A DNA stretch of 11,920 nucleotides from Candidatus Sulfopaludibacter sp. SbA3 (GCA_945900935.1 CAMDKT010000115.1:1-11920); one strand, 5' to 3'. Shown: positions 1-7,990, counted from the first letter of the stretch. The notes: generated from the letters alone by a model not told the origin. Numbers and translations are program-made.

Positions 1-1
1 C

Positions 2-763
2 AGCAACTATAACTCGTTGCAGACCCGCCTCCAGCGCCGCTACACCAATGGATTCTCCATGCTCTTCTCCTACACGCTGGCCAAGACCCTCGTGCATGGC
101 GCCGGTTACTCCAATCGCGAAATCGACGCGGCCGGCGGCGCGCCTCTCGATACCCGCAATCGCGATCTGGAAAAACGGCTCGCCGGGTTCGACCGCCAGC
201 ATATCGCCATCGCCAGTTGGACCTATGAGTTGCCCTTCGGCAAGGGCAAACGCTTCGGCTCCTCCGCGCCCCGCGCAATCAACCTCCTCGCCGGCGGCTG
301 GCAGGTCAACGGGATCCACAATTTCCGCACCGGTGCCCCCGTATTCGTCGGCGGTGGAGGCGTCATCCCCTTGTTCGGCGGCGGTAACCGGCCCAACATC
401 CTGAATACCAACTTCAACACCGGCGTCAACGGCGGTGACTACGATCCCGGCGATACGGCCCGCCAGCGGAAGCTCAATATCAATGCCTGGGCCCAGCCCG
501 CCGCCTTTACTTTCGGTACCGCCGCGCCCAGCTACAACATCCTCCGGACTTACGGTTCCATCTCGGAGGACTTCAGCATCCAGAAGAACTTCAACCTCTT
601 CGAACGTCACATGCTCCAGTTCCGCACCGAGCTGTTCAACGCCTTCAATCGCGTCAACTGGGGCGGCCCCGCCGCCAACATAAACGCTCCCGCCAATTTC
701 GGGCGCATCACTTCCACCGATCCGCCTCGCAGTATTCAATTGGCGTTGAAATATTCGTTCTAG
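2..763 (+). CDS. Oar-like TonB-dependent receptor, C-terminal fragment (5' end outside window)
   Basis: About 253 codons are visible, and the reading frame is open from base 2, so the gene starts upstream of the window. The frame opens with SNYNSLQTRLQRRY followed by the phrase SYTLAKTL. Later come YELPFGKGKRF, LLAGGWQVNG and the near-terminal RTELFNAFNRVNWGGP. These phrases are characteristic of the C-terminal strands of the outer-membrane barrel in acidobacterial Oar-like receptors with a carboxypeptidase-regulatory N-terminus. The protein ends in LALKYSF; a terminal aromatic residue is the usual signal for insertion by the BAM complex. The plug and N-terminal domains are not visible. The same landmarks recur in the complete receptor at 8293-11670 (YELPFGKGQRF, LLGGWQLGT), so the two are paralogues. 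The role is probably uptake or binding of large substrates at the cell surface; the substrate is unknown. A TTG codon at 17 is only an internal Leu, not the start. Confidence 0.9.
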   Translation, partial: SNYNSLQTRLQRRYTNGFSMLFSYTLAKTLVHGAGYSNREIDAAGGAPLDTRNRDLEKRLAGFDRQHIAIASWTYELPFGKGKRFGSSAPRAINLLAGGWQVNGIHNFRTGAPVFVGGGGVIPLFGGGNRPNILNTNFNTGVNGGDYDPGDTARQRKLNINAWAQPAAFTFGTAAPSYNILRTYGSISEDFSIQKNFNLFERHMLQFRTELFNAFNRVNWGGPAANINAPANFGRITSTDPPRSIQLALKYSF

Positions 764-801
764 ACAGAGTGTCGAAAATGTTTGCGTGAACCAGCCATTA
801 C

Positions 802-940
802 CCTAAATCCGGCAGTTGAGCCGGTCGAAATAGCGCGGGACGCCCGCGTCTATTGGGCGTCGCAACTGCTCCGCACATTACGCGGCAGTGAAAACATTGC
901 GGTTTGCCTGGACCGGCGGGGGCGAACTGCCGGATTTAGG
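802..940. repeat. 139-bp palindromic intergenic element with 16-bp perfect inverted ends
   Basis: The left arm CCTAAATCCGGCAGTT (802-817) is matched exactly by its reverse complement AACTGCCGGATTTAGG (925-940). Inside it, CCGGTC (821-826) pairs with GACCGG (911-916), and an internal hairpin of CGCGGG (834-839) and CCCGCG (843-848) with a 3-nt loop follows. The 11-mers CGAAAATGTTT (773-783) and CGAAAACGTTT (979-989), which differ by one base, flank the whole unit. It lies between the stop of the first receptor and the TPR gene and has no convincing ORF. It could be a REP/MITE-type dispersed element or a structured 3' region acting as a bidirectional terminator. There is no T-run after the right arm, so a standard Rho-independent terminator is not supported. 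Confidence 0.55.
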
Positions 941-970
941 ATTACTGAGCCGCGAGCGTCAGCGAGCCGG
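941..970. repeat. GCGAGCGTCAGCGAGC intergenic motif
   Basis: The sequence CCGCGAGCGTCAGCGAGCCGG (split around 950-970) carries two copies of GCGAGC separated by GTCA, flanked by CCG and CGG. Similar GAGCGT-N-AGCGAGC strings are, from memory, found as dispersed intergenic motifs in several GC-rich genomes. I cannot confirm copy number here. It adjoins the right arm of the 139-bp inverted-repeat element and may belong to the same unit. Confidence 0.25.
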
Positions 971-1046
971 TGTGTTCCCGAAAACGTTTAAGCGCCCTGC
1001 GTGCAGCGGTATCTACGGTTGCGCATGTTAAAATCGAGGCGACGTG

Positions 1047-1976
1047 ATGTTCCTTCTCGCCGCTGCGCTCTGCATGGCGCAAGTCGCCCCTTCCGAATTC
1101 TCGAAGTTTGTCGCCAGCGCATCGAGTCACATCCTGCAGCGGCGTTTGGACTCCGCGATTCAGGATCTTACGAAGGCTGCTGCGTTAGAGCCGCGATCGG
1201 CGTCCGTGCATCTGCTGCTGGGCCAGACCTATCTCGCCAAAGGCGCTTCGGAGTTCGTCGCTCAGGCGAAGGCCGAGTTTCAGCAGGCACGGGACCTCGA
1301 TGCATCACAAGTGCTGCCCAGCTTCTACATCGCGAAGATCGATCTCGATCTCGGACGGCTCATCCAGGCCGAACGCGAACTGCGCCGCGCGCTCCAGCAG
1401 CAACCCGGAGAACATTTTCTGCTTGCTTTGTTGGGCGAGACGCGACGGCAGCAGGGCCATCCAGAAGAGGCGATCGATCTGACGACGAAGGCGCTTGCCG
1501 CCGGCCCCGGCGCATTCCCCGTTCACTACTACCGTGCGCTGGCGTATTGGGATCGGCAGGACGAGGCGCGCGCATTGCAGGACCTCGACCGCCTGCTCAA
1601 CTCACCGTTCGCGACGGTCGATGCGTTCGTTGCCGCAGGAAACATTCATCTGCAGAAGAATCGGTTTGATCAGGCGGAGCCGGCGTTTCGGAAGGCCCTA
1701 CAACTCGATAGCACTCGCGCCGAAGCGCATCTGCGGCTCGCGCAGGCGCTGCGCGGGAAGAAGCGCTTCGATGCCGCGTGGAAGGAGATCGAACTTGTGG
1801 AAGCGGCACCGCAACTCAGCTCTCCCTACTATCAAAGGCTCTCCGCCGACGCCGCCTGCGAGCGTGGCTTGATTCGCAACGATCAAGGAGACCACGCCGC
1901 CGCTAACGTTTGGTTCCAGCGGGCGATCGAGATCGACCCTTCTCATCCGGAAGCGCTGAGCCGGCTGAAACCTTGA
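1047..1976 (+). CDS. Secreted tetratricopeptide-repeat (TPR) protein
   Basis: This is a 309-residue protein. The chosen ATG at 1047 has GAGG (1036-1039) 7 nt upstream; a GTG directly before it at 1044 is the alternative and adds one residue. The N-terminus MFLLAAALCMAQ is a short hydrophobic segment consistent with export, although it has no positive charge. The rest is alpha-helical TPR solenoid. Repeat-like units are visible at about 23-56, 92-125, 126-158, 193-226 and 260-302, with hallmark pairings such as AEPAFRKALQLDSTRAEAHLR and ANVWFQRAIEIDPSHPEALS. TPRs hold protein partners; no catalytic motif is seen. The last 74 bp overlap, on the opposite strand, the 3' end of the FG-GAP/ASPIC gene. 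TPR proteins are commonly found beside such genes, and beside multihaem cytochromes, in Acidobacteriota (recollection). A partner role in the envelope is inference. No clear promoter was found upstream. Confidence 0.85.
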   Translation: MFLLAAALCMAQVAPSEFSKFVASASSHILQRRLDSAIQDLTKAAALEPRSASVHLLLGQTYLAKGASEFVAQAKAEFQQARDLDASQVLPSFYIAKIDLDLGRLIQAERELRRALQQQPGEHFLLALLGETRRQQGHPEEAIDLTTKALAAGPGAFPVHYYRALAYWDRQDEARALQDLDRLLNSPFATVDAFVAAGNIHLQKNRFDQAEPAFRKALQLDSTRAEAHLRLAQALRGKKRFDAAWKEIELVEAAPQLSSPYYQRLSADAACERGLIRNDQGDHAAANVWFQRAIEIDPSHPEALSRLKP

Positions 1977-3531
1977 TTACACGATCGGCTCCAATGTTCT
2001 CCAATATCGACTTCGCGCCAGTGATCCACGTAATCTCGATCCGCTCCACCGTCTTCGATTGACCAAGTCCGAAGTGCAGCCGCGAGTCGCTGCTTGATAA
2101 GTAGCTGCTCACACTCGTCGCGTAACGATGCTGAGTCCTTCCGCCTGCCGTGAGTTCCACGCGCGCATCGGGACGGTCGAGGTCCAGCGAAAGCCAGTGT
2201 CCTTGCGAAGTGCTGTCATTACGAAACAGAAACGGTCGCGCACCGAGGTTCGAGATGACGATATCCAGATCGCCGTCGTTGTCGAGATCCGCAACCGCGG
2301 AACCGCGCCCCACATGCTCGATCGCGAATGCCGGACCGGCTCCAGCCGATACGTCCTTGAACCGGCCGTTGCCCAGATTCTCATACAGCAAGTCGCGCTG
2401 CGCGTACTTCAGATGCGGATGATATAGGTTCACGTTGTCGATCACGTGCCCGTTGGTGACGTGAAGATCCAGATCGCCGTCGTTATCGTAGTCGAACAGT
2501 CGCGTGCCGAAACCAAGCGGTGTCAGGCCCGATTGCAGACCCGCCTTCAACGTCACGTCATCGAACGACAAGTTCCCCTCATTGCGATAGAGCGTGTTCA
2601 ATTCATCGGAGAAGTTGGTGACGAAGATGTCAGGCAGCCCATCGCCATCGTAATCCGCGATCTCCGTGCCCATGCCCGCTTGCGGCTTGCCGTTCCCATC
2701 GAAGCCGACGCCGGCGCCATACGCGATGTCCACAAACGATCCGTTCCTCTGATTGTGATAAAGGAAGTTGCGGACGCCATCGTTGGCGATGTACACATCG
2801 GGCCAGCCGTCGCCATCCATGTCCCCGATGGCGATGCCCAGCCCCTTGCCTGCCGAGTTCGCAATGCCCGCGGCCTTCGATACATCGGTGAATGTGCCGT
2901 CGCCGTTATTGCGATACAGCAGGCTCGCCGCTCCATCGAACATTCGCGGGTCGCAATACATGCGATAGCCCGGCTTCTTGAATCCGCAATAGGGATTGTC
3001 CTTGAGATCGAACTCCAGATAGCGCACGACGAAAAGATCGAGATCTCCATCGCGGTCGTAATCGAAGAAGCCCGCGCTGCTTGACCAGCCTCCGCCAGCC
3101 ACTCGGGCCTGAGCCGTCACATCGCGAAAAACACCGCCGCCTTCGTTGTGAAAGAGTTGATTCGCTCCGAAGCCGGTCACGTAGAGATCGGGCTTCCCAT
3201 CGTTGTCGTAATCTCCCGCGGTAACGCCTGTTCCGAAAGTGCCATTGCCCCGCACCCCGGCTTGCGCGGTGACATCGGCGAATTTCATTCCGCCAAGATT
3301 GCGATAAAGGCGATGCCCGGGACCGGGCCTGCTGTGCGCAAGATCCGCGCCGTTGACGAAGAACAGATCCACCAGACCATCGCCGTCGAAATCGAATGTG
3401 GCGACCCCGGAGCCGAACGTCTCCATCAACAACTTTTCCTTCGACGCGCCGTTCTCATGCCGGTGTGTGAGTCCACTTTGCACTCCCACTTCCACGAACT
3501 GCACGGCGAACAATAACGCAAGCCACAGCAT
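1903..3531 (-). CDS. FG-GAP/VCBS repeat protein with ASPIC/UnbV domain (CRTAC1-like)
   Basis: This 542-residue protein has seven calcium-binding loops of the type DxDxDGxxD at about residues 47, 107, 157, 237, 293, 347 and 415, spaced 46-80 residues apart. That is the pattern of an FG-GAP/VCBS beta-propeller. Repeat-end phrases such as LLYRNNGDGTFTDVSKAAGI recur. A cysteine-containing insert (C182 and C193, in a CGFKKPGYRMYC stretch) is typical of the family. The region from about 455 to 522, containing TAGGRTQHRY, SSYLSSSDSRLHFGLG and VERIEITW, is an ASPIC/UnbV domain. A short hydrophobic N-terminus (MLWLALLFAVQ) suggests export. The ATG at 3531 has AGGAG 7 nt upstream, lying within the last codons of the cytochrome gene; the intergenic gap is only 3 nt, so the two are co-translated. 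Family members are extracellular or periplasmic and bind calcium. The molecular function is unknown; adhesion or assembly with the cytochrome is inference. Confidence 0.92.
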   Translation of the reverse strand: MLWLALLFAVQFVEVGVQSGLTHRHENGASKEKLLMETFGSGVATFDFDGDGLVDLFFVNGADLAHSRPGPGHRLYRNLGGMKFADVTAQAGVRGNGTFGTGVTAGDYDNDGKPDLYVTGFGANQLFHNEGGGVFRDVTAQARVAGGGWSSSAGFFDYDRDGDLDLFVVRYLEFDLKDNPYCGFKKPGYRMYCDPRMFDGAASLLYRNNGDGTFTDVSKAAGIANSAGKGLGIAIGDMDGDGWPDVYIANDGVRNFLYHNQRNGSFVDIAYGAGVGFDGNGKPQAGMGTEIADYDGDGLPDIFVTNFSDELNTLYRNEGNLSFDDVTLKAGLQSGLTPLGFGTRLFDYDNDGDLDLHVTNGHVIDNVNLYHPHLKYAQRDLLYENLGNGRFKDVSAGAGPAFAIEHVGRGSAVADLDNDGDLDIVISNLGARPFLFRNDSTSQGHWLSLDLDRPDARVELTAGGRTQHRYATSVSSYLSSSDSRLHFGLGQSKTVERIEITWITGAKSILENIGADRVIKVSAGSALPDEKGRSRSPAGTKR

Positions 3532-3534
3532 AGC

Positions 3535-4446
3535 CTATCTCCTGTACACCGCGATTCGATGAGTCCGGTAGGTCTGCACCTCAATCAGTCTAGACTGCGT
3601 CAGCGGCATGTGACACGACACGCACTCGGTGGGCCCGCCTCGTTTGCACGTGGATGCTCCATGGCAGACGCCGCACTTTGCCGAAAGCACGGCGGGGTTG
3701 CGCTCCATCCGATGCACATTATGGCATGTGCCGCACGTCAATGACCCGCTCTTCTGGAAACACTTGCTCGACTTCAACAAACCCACCTGATTGCCGTGCG
3801 CATCCGGCACGGCGTGCGGTTCGTCCTTCGAGCCCGAGTGACACCGGGCACAGAGATCGATGCCCGACGGCCTCAGCATCTGTTTGTGATCGGCCGCTTG
3901 TCCGTGGCACTTTTCGCACCCGATGCCGAGCCTGTGGTCCTGCGCATAGCGATCGCCAGTCAGCGTCCGTTCCAATCGAAAGCCCGATGCGTGGCAATCG
4001 AGACACTGCGGCGGAATGCCTCGTCCGAAGTTCACAATCCCATCTTCGTAGCCCGGGCTGTTGATCCAGCGTTTCGACGCTACATGGTATGACACCGGTA
4101 ATTGAAACAGCAGGCCATCGCGCCAGTACAGATACGTTTGCCCGCGCCTTCCGGAGCCAATCACCAGATCGAATGGCTCCGATTGCGAACGTCCCGCTTG
4201 AACCCCCGTTTGAAAGAAGCCGTCCCCTCGCCGCTCCATGCGAAAGTACACTCCATCCATTCGCGTCGGCATCTGCCGGTCGAATGGGCCTGCAATGGAA
4301 TTCGCCGTTGCGCTGCTGGAAGCTGTCGCGTGAGCCGTACGCGCATGAGAAGCCGCAATCTCCGCATGGCACTGGGAACAATCCAGCGCCCCCCAGGCGG
4401 GATGAGCCCACCCGAGGAGGAGCGAAATGGCAATAGCGAGAATCAA
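3535..4446 (-). CDS. Exported heptahaem c-type cytochrome (seven CxxCH motifs)
   Basis: This 303-residue protein has seven canonical haem-binding motifs: CSQCH (23), CLDCH (148), CEKCH (177), CARCH (199), CGTCH (238), CGVCH (258) and CVSCH (275). The N-terminus MILAIAISLLLGWAHPAWGA is a hydrophobic signal sequence ending in an AxA-like site, so the haems are attached outside the cytoplasm. About 120 residues separate haems 1 and 2, then six are packed into 130 residues. The phrases KSGSLTCGTCHNVH and CVSCHMP with a distal His-Arg-Ile resemble the cytochrome c554/NrfB-like multihaem superfamily, but the exact family is uncertain. It should carry electrons in the periplasm or at the cell surface. 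The start is TTG at 4446, overlapping the receptor's TGA (TTGA); an in-frame TAA at 4483-4485 excludes a longer form, and the first internal ATG would remove the signal and haem 1. The downstream FG-GAP gene begins 3 nt after its stop. Confidence 0.9.
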   Translation of the reverse strand: MILAIAISLLLGWAHPAWGALDCSQCHAEIAASHARTAHATASSSATANSIAGPFDRQMPTRMDGVYFRMERRGDGFFQTGVQAGRSQSEPFDLVIGSGRRGQTYLYWRDGLLFQLPVSYHVASKRWINSPGYEDGIVNFGRGIPPQCLDCHASGFRLERTLTGDRYAQDHRLGIGCEKCHGQAADHKQMLRPSGIDLCARCHSGSKDEPHAVPDAHGNQVGLLKSSKCFQKSGSLTCGTCHNVHRMERNPAVLSAKCGVCHGASTCKRGGPTECVSCHMPLTQSRLIEVQTYRTHRIAVYRR

Positions 4447-7400
4447 AACTCGACACGCAACAGGAACGCGATCCGGCGGCCGTTAGCCTTCTCCGCTTCG
4501 AAGTCCGACACCATGCCCGTGAACTGGCCCACCGTCGCCGGCACAGAGATGTTTGAGGCCGGAAAATTGAAGTGCGGCGTGTTGAAGATATCGGAGATCT
4601 GGCTGGTGAACGTGGTCGACAGCCGTTCCGTGATCCGGAAGCGCTTCGAGGTAGCGAAGTGGTGTACGTTCAGCCCCTGCCCAACAAGTACGTTCGGGCC
4701 GGAGTTGCCGAACGTACCCGGCTGCGGAACGCGAAACGCCGATGCATCGAACCAGCGCTTGTAGTCGCGCTCACCGGAGGGAAGATTGCCGTTCGCAATG
4801 CGGTCCGGTATTCCACCTACTGTGTTTGTATTCGAAGGATCGGATCCCGAGAACGACGGCGTGAAGAAGAAACCCGATGCGAAGTAGCTCATCGTGTTAA
4901 CAATCCACCCGCCGAGTATGTGATCCACAACTGCCGGCGCCCCGCCCAGAAGCTTCTTACCTCGTCCGACCGGCAATCGCCACGTTGACGTGATCACGGC
5001 ATACTGCCGTCGATCCCCCGATTGCCGCGCCCACTTGTCGGTGACCGCATACGGATTCTCCAGGTTCAGAAAATTGGCCAAGCTACTCGAAAGCGTCCAG
5101 TGCGCGTTGAACGTGAAATCGCCCATCCGTTTCTGCGCCTGCAATTGGAAGGAGTCGTACTTCGTCTGCCCGTCCGACCGTGCCTCCGAGGCGCCGACGA
5201 ACTCGGGGAACGGCCGGCGCGATTGCGCAAACGCGGTCACGCTCGGGAGTGGCTTGTTGATGCCGATGTTATAGTTCTGTCCGATTCCTCGCGATCCGAT
5301 ATACGATGTGCGGAGTCCGAGTCCGTGCCAGTCCCGCTCAATCGAGAAGTTGAACTGGTGAATCGTGCCGTTGTCCGTTTGGATTGGAAAGCCGGTAATG
5401 TTCTGGCTCGGGATCCCCGCCGACGCCAGGTTGACCGGGTACGGATTCGGGAAATTGAACAGCGCGCCGCCACTCGGTGCGATTACGTTCTGATAGTTCT
5501 CCGAAATCTGGAATGGGCCGCCGGTCAGCACGCGCGCGAAGTAATCGATCCGCTCAGTGAACGTGCCATATCCGCCTCGGAACACAAGTTTGTCCGTCAA
5601 CCGGTATGCCGCCGAAAGGCGCGGACGGATGTTCTTTTTGTCCGGCAAGGGAACCACGGGGCCTGTTCCGATCTTGATGTTCGCCGGATACAGCGGATGA
5701 AGGCGATTGCGCCCTTCGGGGGTCACGTTCACAGTATTCGTGGCGCGATCCCAGTTGTACATCAATCCGTCGGTGAAGGTGGGTAGCGCGTAATAGTCGT
5801 AGCGCAGACCGAAATCGAGCGTCAGCCGCGAGGAAAGCTTGTACGTGTCGGTGATGAAAAGACCCCACTCCTTATTCGTACGTGTGCGGTTCGTCAGCGG
5901 ATCGAGACGCGTGGAAGACTGCGGGATCCCGAGGAGGAAATCGGCATAGCCCAGCGTCGAGCGCGTCATAGCGCCGTTGAAGCTGAACGACCCATACGTT
6001 CCTTCCGGGATCGTCCCGGTAAAGGAGGAAAACGCGCGAACTTCGCCGCCGGCTTTCCAGACATGCTTACCCTTGGTCCACGTCAGTGAGTCCTCAAGCG
6101 AATACTCGTGGTTCCGCTCCCACACGCCGCCCGCGATCGTGGATAACGCCGTGATTCCCGTGATGTTCATCGTCGGGAATCCCTGCGCCTTGTAATTGCC
6201 GCGGTTCACTCCTTGCAGTCCGATCGCGGTAACGGCTTCGTCACCCTGCAGCGGCCGAACGCCCTTGAACTCGTCGCCATCCCGGCCGAGGTTCGGCAGG
6301 ATGCCCATGCGGAAGGAGTTCACCAGCGTTGGATTGAACACATGCGTGTCGGAGATCGCCCACTGGCGGTGGTCGCGCAAACGAGTCCAGTTGAACTTCG
6401 GGAGGTTGCGGCTGAGGATGTATGGAAAACGGCCCATCAGCCAGCGGACGTAGAGCGTGTTCTTTGACGAGATATGGTGGTCCACTCGAACGAAAGGCCA
6501 ATCGCCGCGATAGAAGTCGTAGTGGAACGGGTGAACGAAACTAAAGTTGTTGGCCGACAGCGCATTGGGATTGCCGAGATTCGGCTCGGGCAAAAAGTTT
6601 TCCTGCGTCTTCAATGCAACACTGCTCATCCGGTTCGCGGGAATCATATTCCCAGGGAATGGCGAACGCGCTCCTGACGCATCGGCTGCCGTCAATGGAT
6701 CCTGAAGGATCTGGTTCGGAAGAGTGAAGTTCGAGAAATCGCCCCGCCGCATCGGCAGCGAGGGAACCGTCGCCTGCACCAGCGAGCCGAGCGGCATGCG
6801 GTGCGCAAAGTACGCTGCGTAGAAGAACGTCTTGTCTTTCCAGATGGGGCCGCTGACTTCCACCTGATACTCGTGCTGGATGAACGGAGTCTTCTTCGGA
6901 TCGAAGAAATTCCGCGCGTTGAGAGCGGAGTTGATGTGCTTGTAGTACGCCATCCCATGGAACTGGTTGGAGCCGCGCTTGGAGGTCATGTTGAAGCTCG
7001 AAATGCGCGCGTTATCCGCCGTGTTGTTCGCTACCGCCACCTGCACGTCTTCATAGAAATTCACGTTGTTCGTGTTCCCGCCGAAGCGATCGTTCTCAAT
7101 CCCATCGAATCCCTGCGAAGTTTGCAGCGGGCTCTGCCCGGCGATTCGCACCTGCCATCCCGAACCTTGAATACCCGGCACAGTCGACAGGATTGCGTAC
7201 ACGGATGGGTACGGCAGCACTTGCGGCGAATCCTTGATGTTCTGCGTGGACAGAGTCCCGCTCAGCATGCCGGTCTCGGTGTTGATCACCGCCGCGCCTG
7301 CTTCCACGGTGACGCTGTCGGACGTCGCGCCCACCTGGAACATCACATCCATGCGTCGCACCTGTGAAGCGACCACCAGCAAATTCTCGGCAACGAATGT

Positions 7401-7655
7401 CTTGAAGCCCGGAGCATCGGCCTTCAGACGGTACGAGCCCGGCCTGAGATCGATCACTTCATAGTTGCCGTTTGCATCGGTTGTCACCGTTCGGGCAACG
7501 GTGTTCGTCGATAGGTCCTGAACCACGACATCTGCCTTGGGCACTACGGCCCCGGTTGGATCCGTCACTGTCCCGCGGATCGTTGATCTGTCTGCCTGGC
7601 CGAATAATACGGTTGCGCAAATGGCTACAGCAAGCGAACGTAAAAGCTGTTTCAT
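4443..7655 (-). CDS. Oar-like TonB-dependent receptor with carboxypeptidase-regulatory domain, operon leader
   Basis: This 1070-residue outer-membrane receptor starts with the signal peptide MKQLLRSLAVAICATVLFG. A carboxypeptidase-regulatory-like domain (about 25-108) follows, with STIRGTVTDPTGAVVPKADV and the phrase GNYEVIDLRPGSYRLKADAPGFK. A plug region comes next (about 120-260, with DGIENDRFGG and MTSKRGSNQFHGMAYY), then the DKTFFYAAYF landmark and a long beta-barrel ending in LLRVEF. A longer frame reaches back to 7937, but its extra 94 residues look non-coding and lie before the signal peptide, so ATG 7655 is chosen. A GGGG stretch stands about 8 nt upstream of this ATG, and the promoter at 7707-7736 fits. 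It probably binds or imports a large surface substrate with TonB; a clear TonB box was not identified. Its stop overlaps the start of the heptahaem cytochrome gene, which links the barrel to redox partners. Confidence 0.92.
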   Translation of the reverse strand: MKQLLRSLAVAICATVLFGQADRSTIRGTVTDPTGAVVPKADVVVQDLSTNTVARTVTTDANGNYEVIDLRPGSYRLKADAPGFKTFVAENLLVVASQVRRMDVMFQVGATSDSVTVEAGAAVINTETGMLSGTLSTQNIKDSPQVLPYPSVYAILSTVPGIQGSGWQVRIAGQSPLQTSQGFDGIENDRFGGNTNNVNFYEDVQVAVANNTADNARISSFNMTSKRGSNQFHGMAYYKHINSALNARNFFDPKKTPFIQHEYQVEVSGPIWKDKTFFYAAYFAHRMPLGSLVQATVPSLPMRRGDFSNFTLPNQILQDPLTAADASGARSPFPGNMIPANRMSSVALKTQENFLPEPNLGNPNALSANNFSFVHPFHYDFYRGDWPFVRVDHHISSKNTLYVRWLMGRFPYILSRNLPKFNWTRLRDHRQWAISDTHVFNPTLVNSFRMGILPNLGRDGDEFKGVRPLQGDEAVTAIGLQGVNRGNYKAQGFPTMNITGITALSTIAGGVWERNHEYSLEDSLTWTKGKHVWKAGGEVRAFSSFTGTIPEGTYGSFSFNGAMTRSTLGYADFLLGIPQSSTRLDPLTNRTRTNKEWGLFITDTYKLSSRLTLDFGLRYDYYALPTFTDGLMYNWDRATNTVNVTPEGRNRLHPLYPANIKIGTGPVVPLPDKKNIRPRLSAAYRLTDKLVFRGGYGTFTERIDYFARVLTGGPFQISENYQNVIAPSGGALFNFPNPYPVNLASAGIPSQNITGFPIQTDNGTIHQFNFSIERDWHGLGLRTSYIGSRGIGQNYNIGINKPLPSVTAFAQSRRPFPEFVGASEARSDGQTKYDSFQLQAQKRMGDFTFNAHWTLSSSLANFLNLENPYAVTDKWARQSGDRRQYAVITSTWRLPVGRGKKLLGGAPAVVDHILGGWIVNTMSYFASGFFFTPSFSGSDPSNTNTVGGIPDRIANGNLPSGERDYKRWFDASAFRVPQPGTFGNSGPNVLVGQGLNVHHFATSKRFRITERLSTTFTSQISDIFNTPHFNFPASNISVPATVGQFTGMVSDFEAEKANGRRIAFLLRVEF

Positions 7656-7706
7656 TTCACTTTCCCCAGCGACCGGCGAGGTCGCTTTTATCGATGACTG
7701 GGGTAG

Positions 7707-7736
7707 TATATACGATCTGCCAGCGGTGCGTGTCAA
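7707..7736 (-). promoter_or_regulatory. Sigma70-type promoter for the receptor-cytochrome-FG-GAP operon
   Basis: On the minus strand, TTGACA (7736-7731, perfect -35 consensus) is separated by 18 nt from TATATA (7712-7707, 5/6 to TATAAT). Transcription would start near 7700, leaving a leader of about 45 nt before the ATG at 7655. No terminator or riboswitch-like structure was noticed in that leader. Confidence 0.65.
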
Positions 7737-7815
7737 AAAACTTTCAGACACTCGGCGAAATAATTTAGGATGCCAATGCGCGGTGGGCCAAACTGCTCGA
7801 ATACAGGAGGTTCCT

Positions 7816-7884
7816 ATGAACTTCCGATTGGAAGTGGTTTGTATCAATGATGAGTTGGCAAGGAGCGGCGCGGCGAGGTCCTGA
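7816..7884 (+). pseudogene. N-terminal remnant of a transposase-like gene (22 codons)
   Basis: A perfect AGGAGG (7805-7810) stands 5 nt before an ATG that begins MNFRLEVVCINDELARSGAA and stops after 22 codons. The first 13 or so residues resemble, from memory, the start of ISKra4-like transposases, which open with a short beta-strand rich in V and C. The last residues (ARSGAARS) look like sequence acquired by a junction. A second piece at 8049-8198 looks like the end of the same kind of protein, and the middle is missing. The alternative is a small leader peptide; no downstream gene would benefit from it. The assignment is tentative. Confidence 0.4.
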
Positions 7885-7942
7885 CGCCTTGGCGCCCTCG
7901 AAAAATGACCCACGTGTGATCTGATAGACTGACCCACGCCGA

Positions 7943-7959
7943 CGGCGGTGCCACCGCCG
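7943..7959. other. GC-rich hairpin inside the inverted-repeat element
   Basis: CGGCGGTGCCACCGCCG is palindromic: a 7-bp stem, CGGCGGT with ACCGCCG, with a GCC loop. It is not followed by a T-run, so it is not called a terminator. Confidence 0.5.
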
Positions 7960-7990
7960 CCAAACCTCTGGCGGGCAAGGCATTCTCATC

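Noticed and set aside
1029..1034. TAAAAT as a -10 box for the TPR gene
   Set aside because: It lies almost on the ribosome-binding site, and no -35 match exists at the proper distance.
1001..1669. 222-codon plus-strand frame overlapping the TPR gene
   Set aside because: It is Arg/Ser-rich, without TPR periodicity, while the TPR frame has clear repeats and a ribosome-binding site.
2446..3084. 212-codon plus-strand frame opposite the FG-GAP gene
   Set aside because: Its repetitive Ile/Val-rich sequence is the antisense reading of the repeated Asp codons in the calcium loops, so it is a shadow.
7656..7937. 94-residue N-terminal extension of the operon receptor
   Set aside because: It precedes a clear signal peptide at 7655, spans the promoter at 7707-7736 and has no protein-like features.
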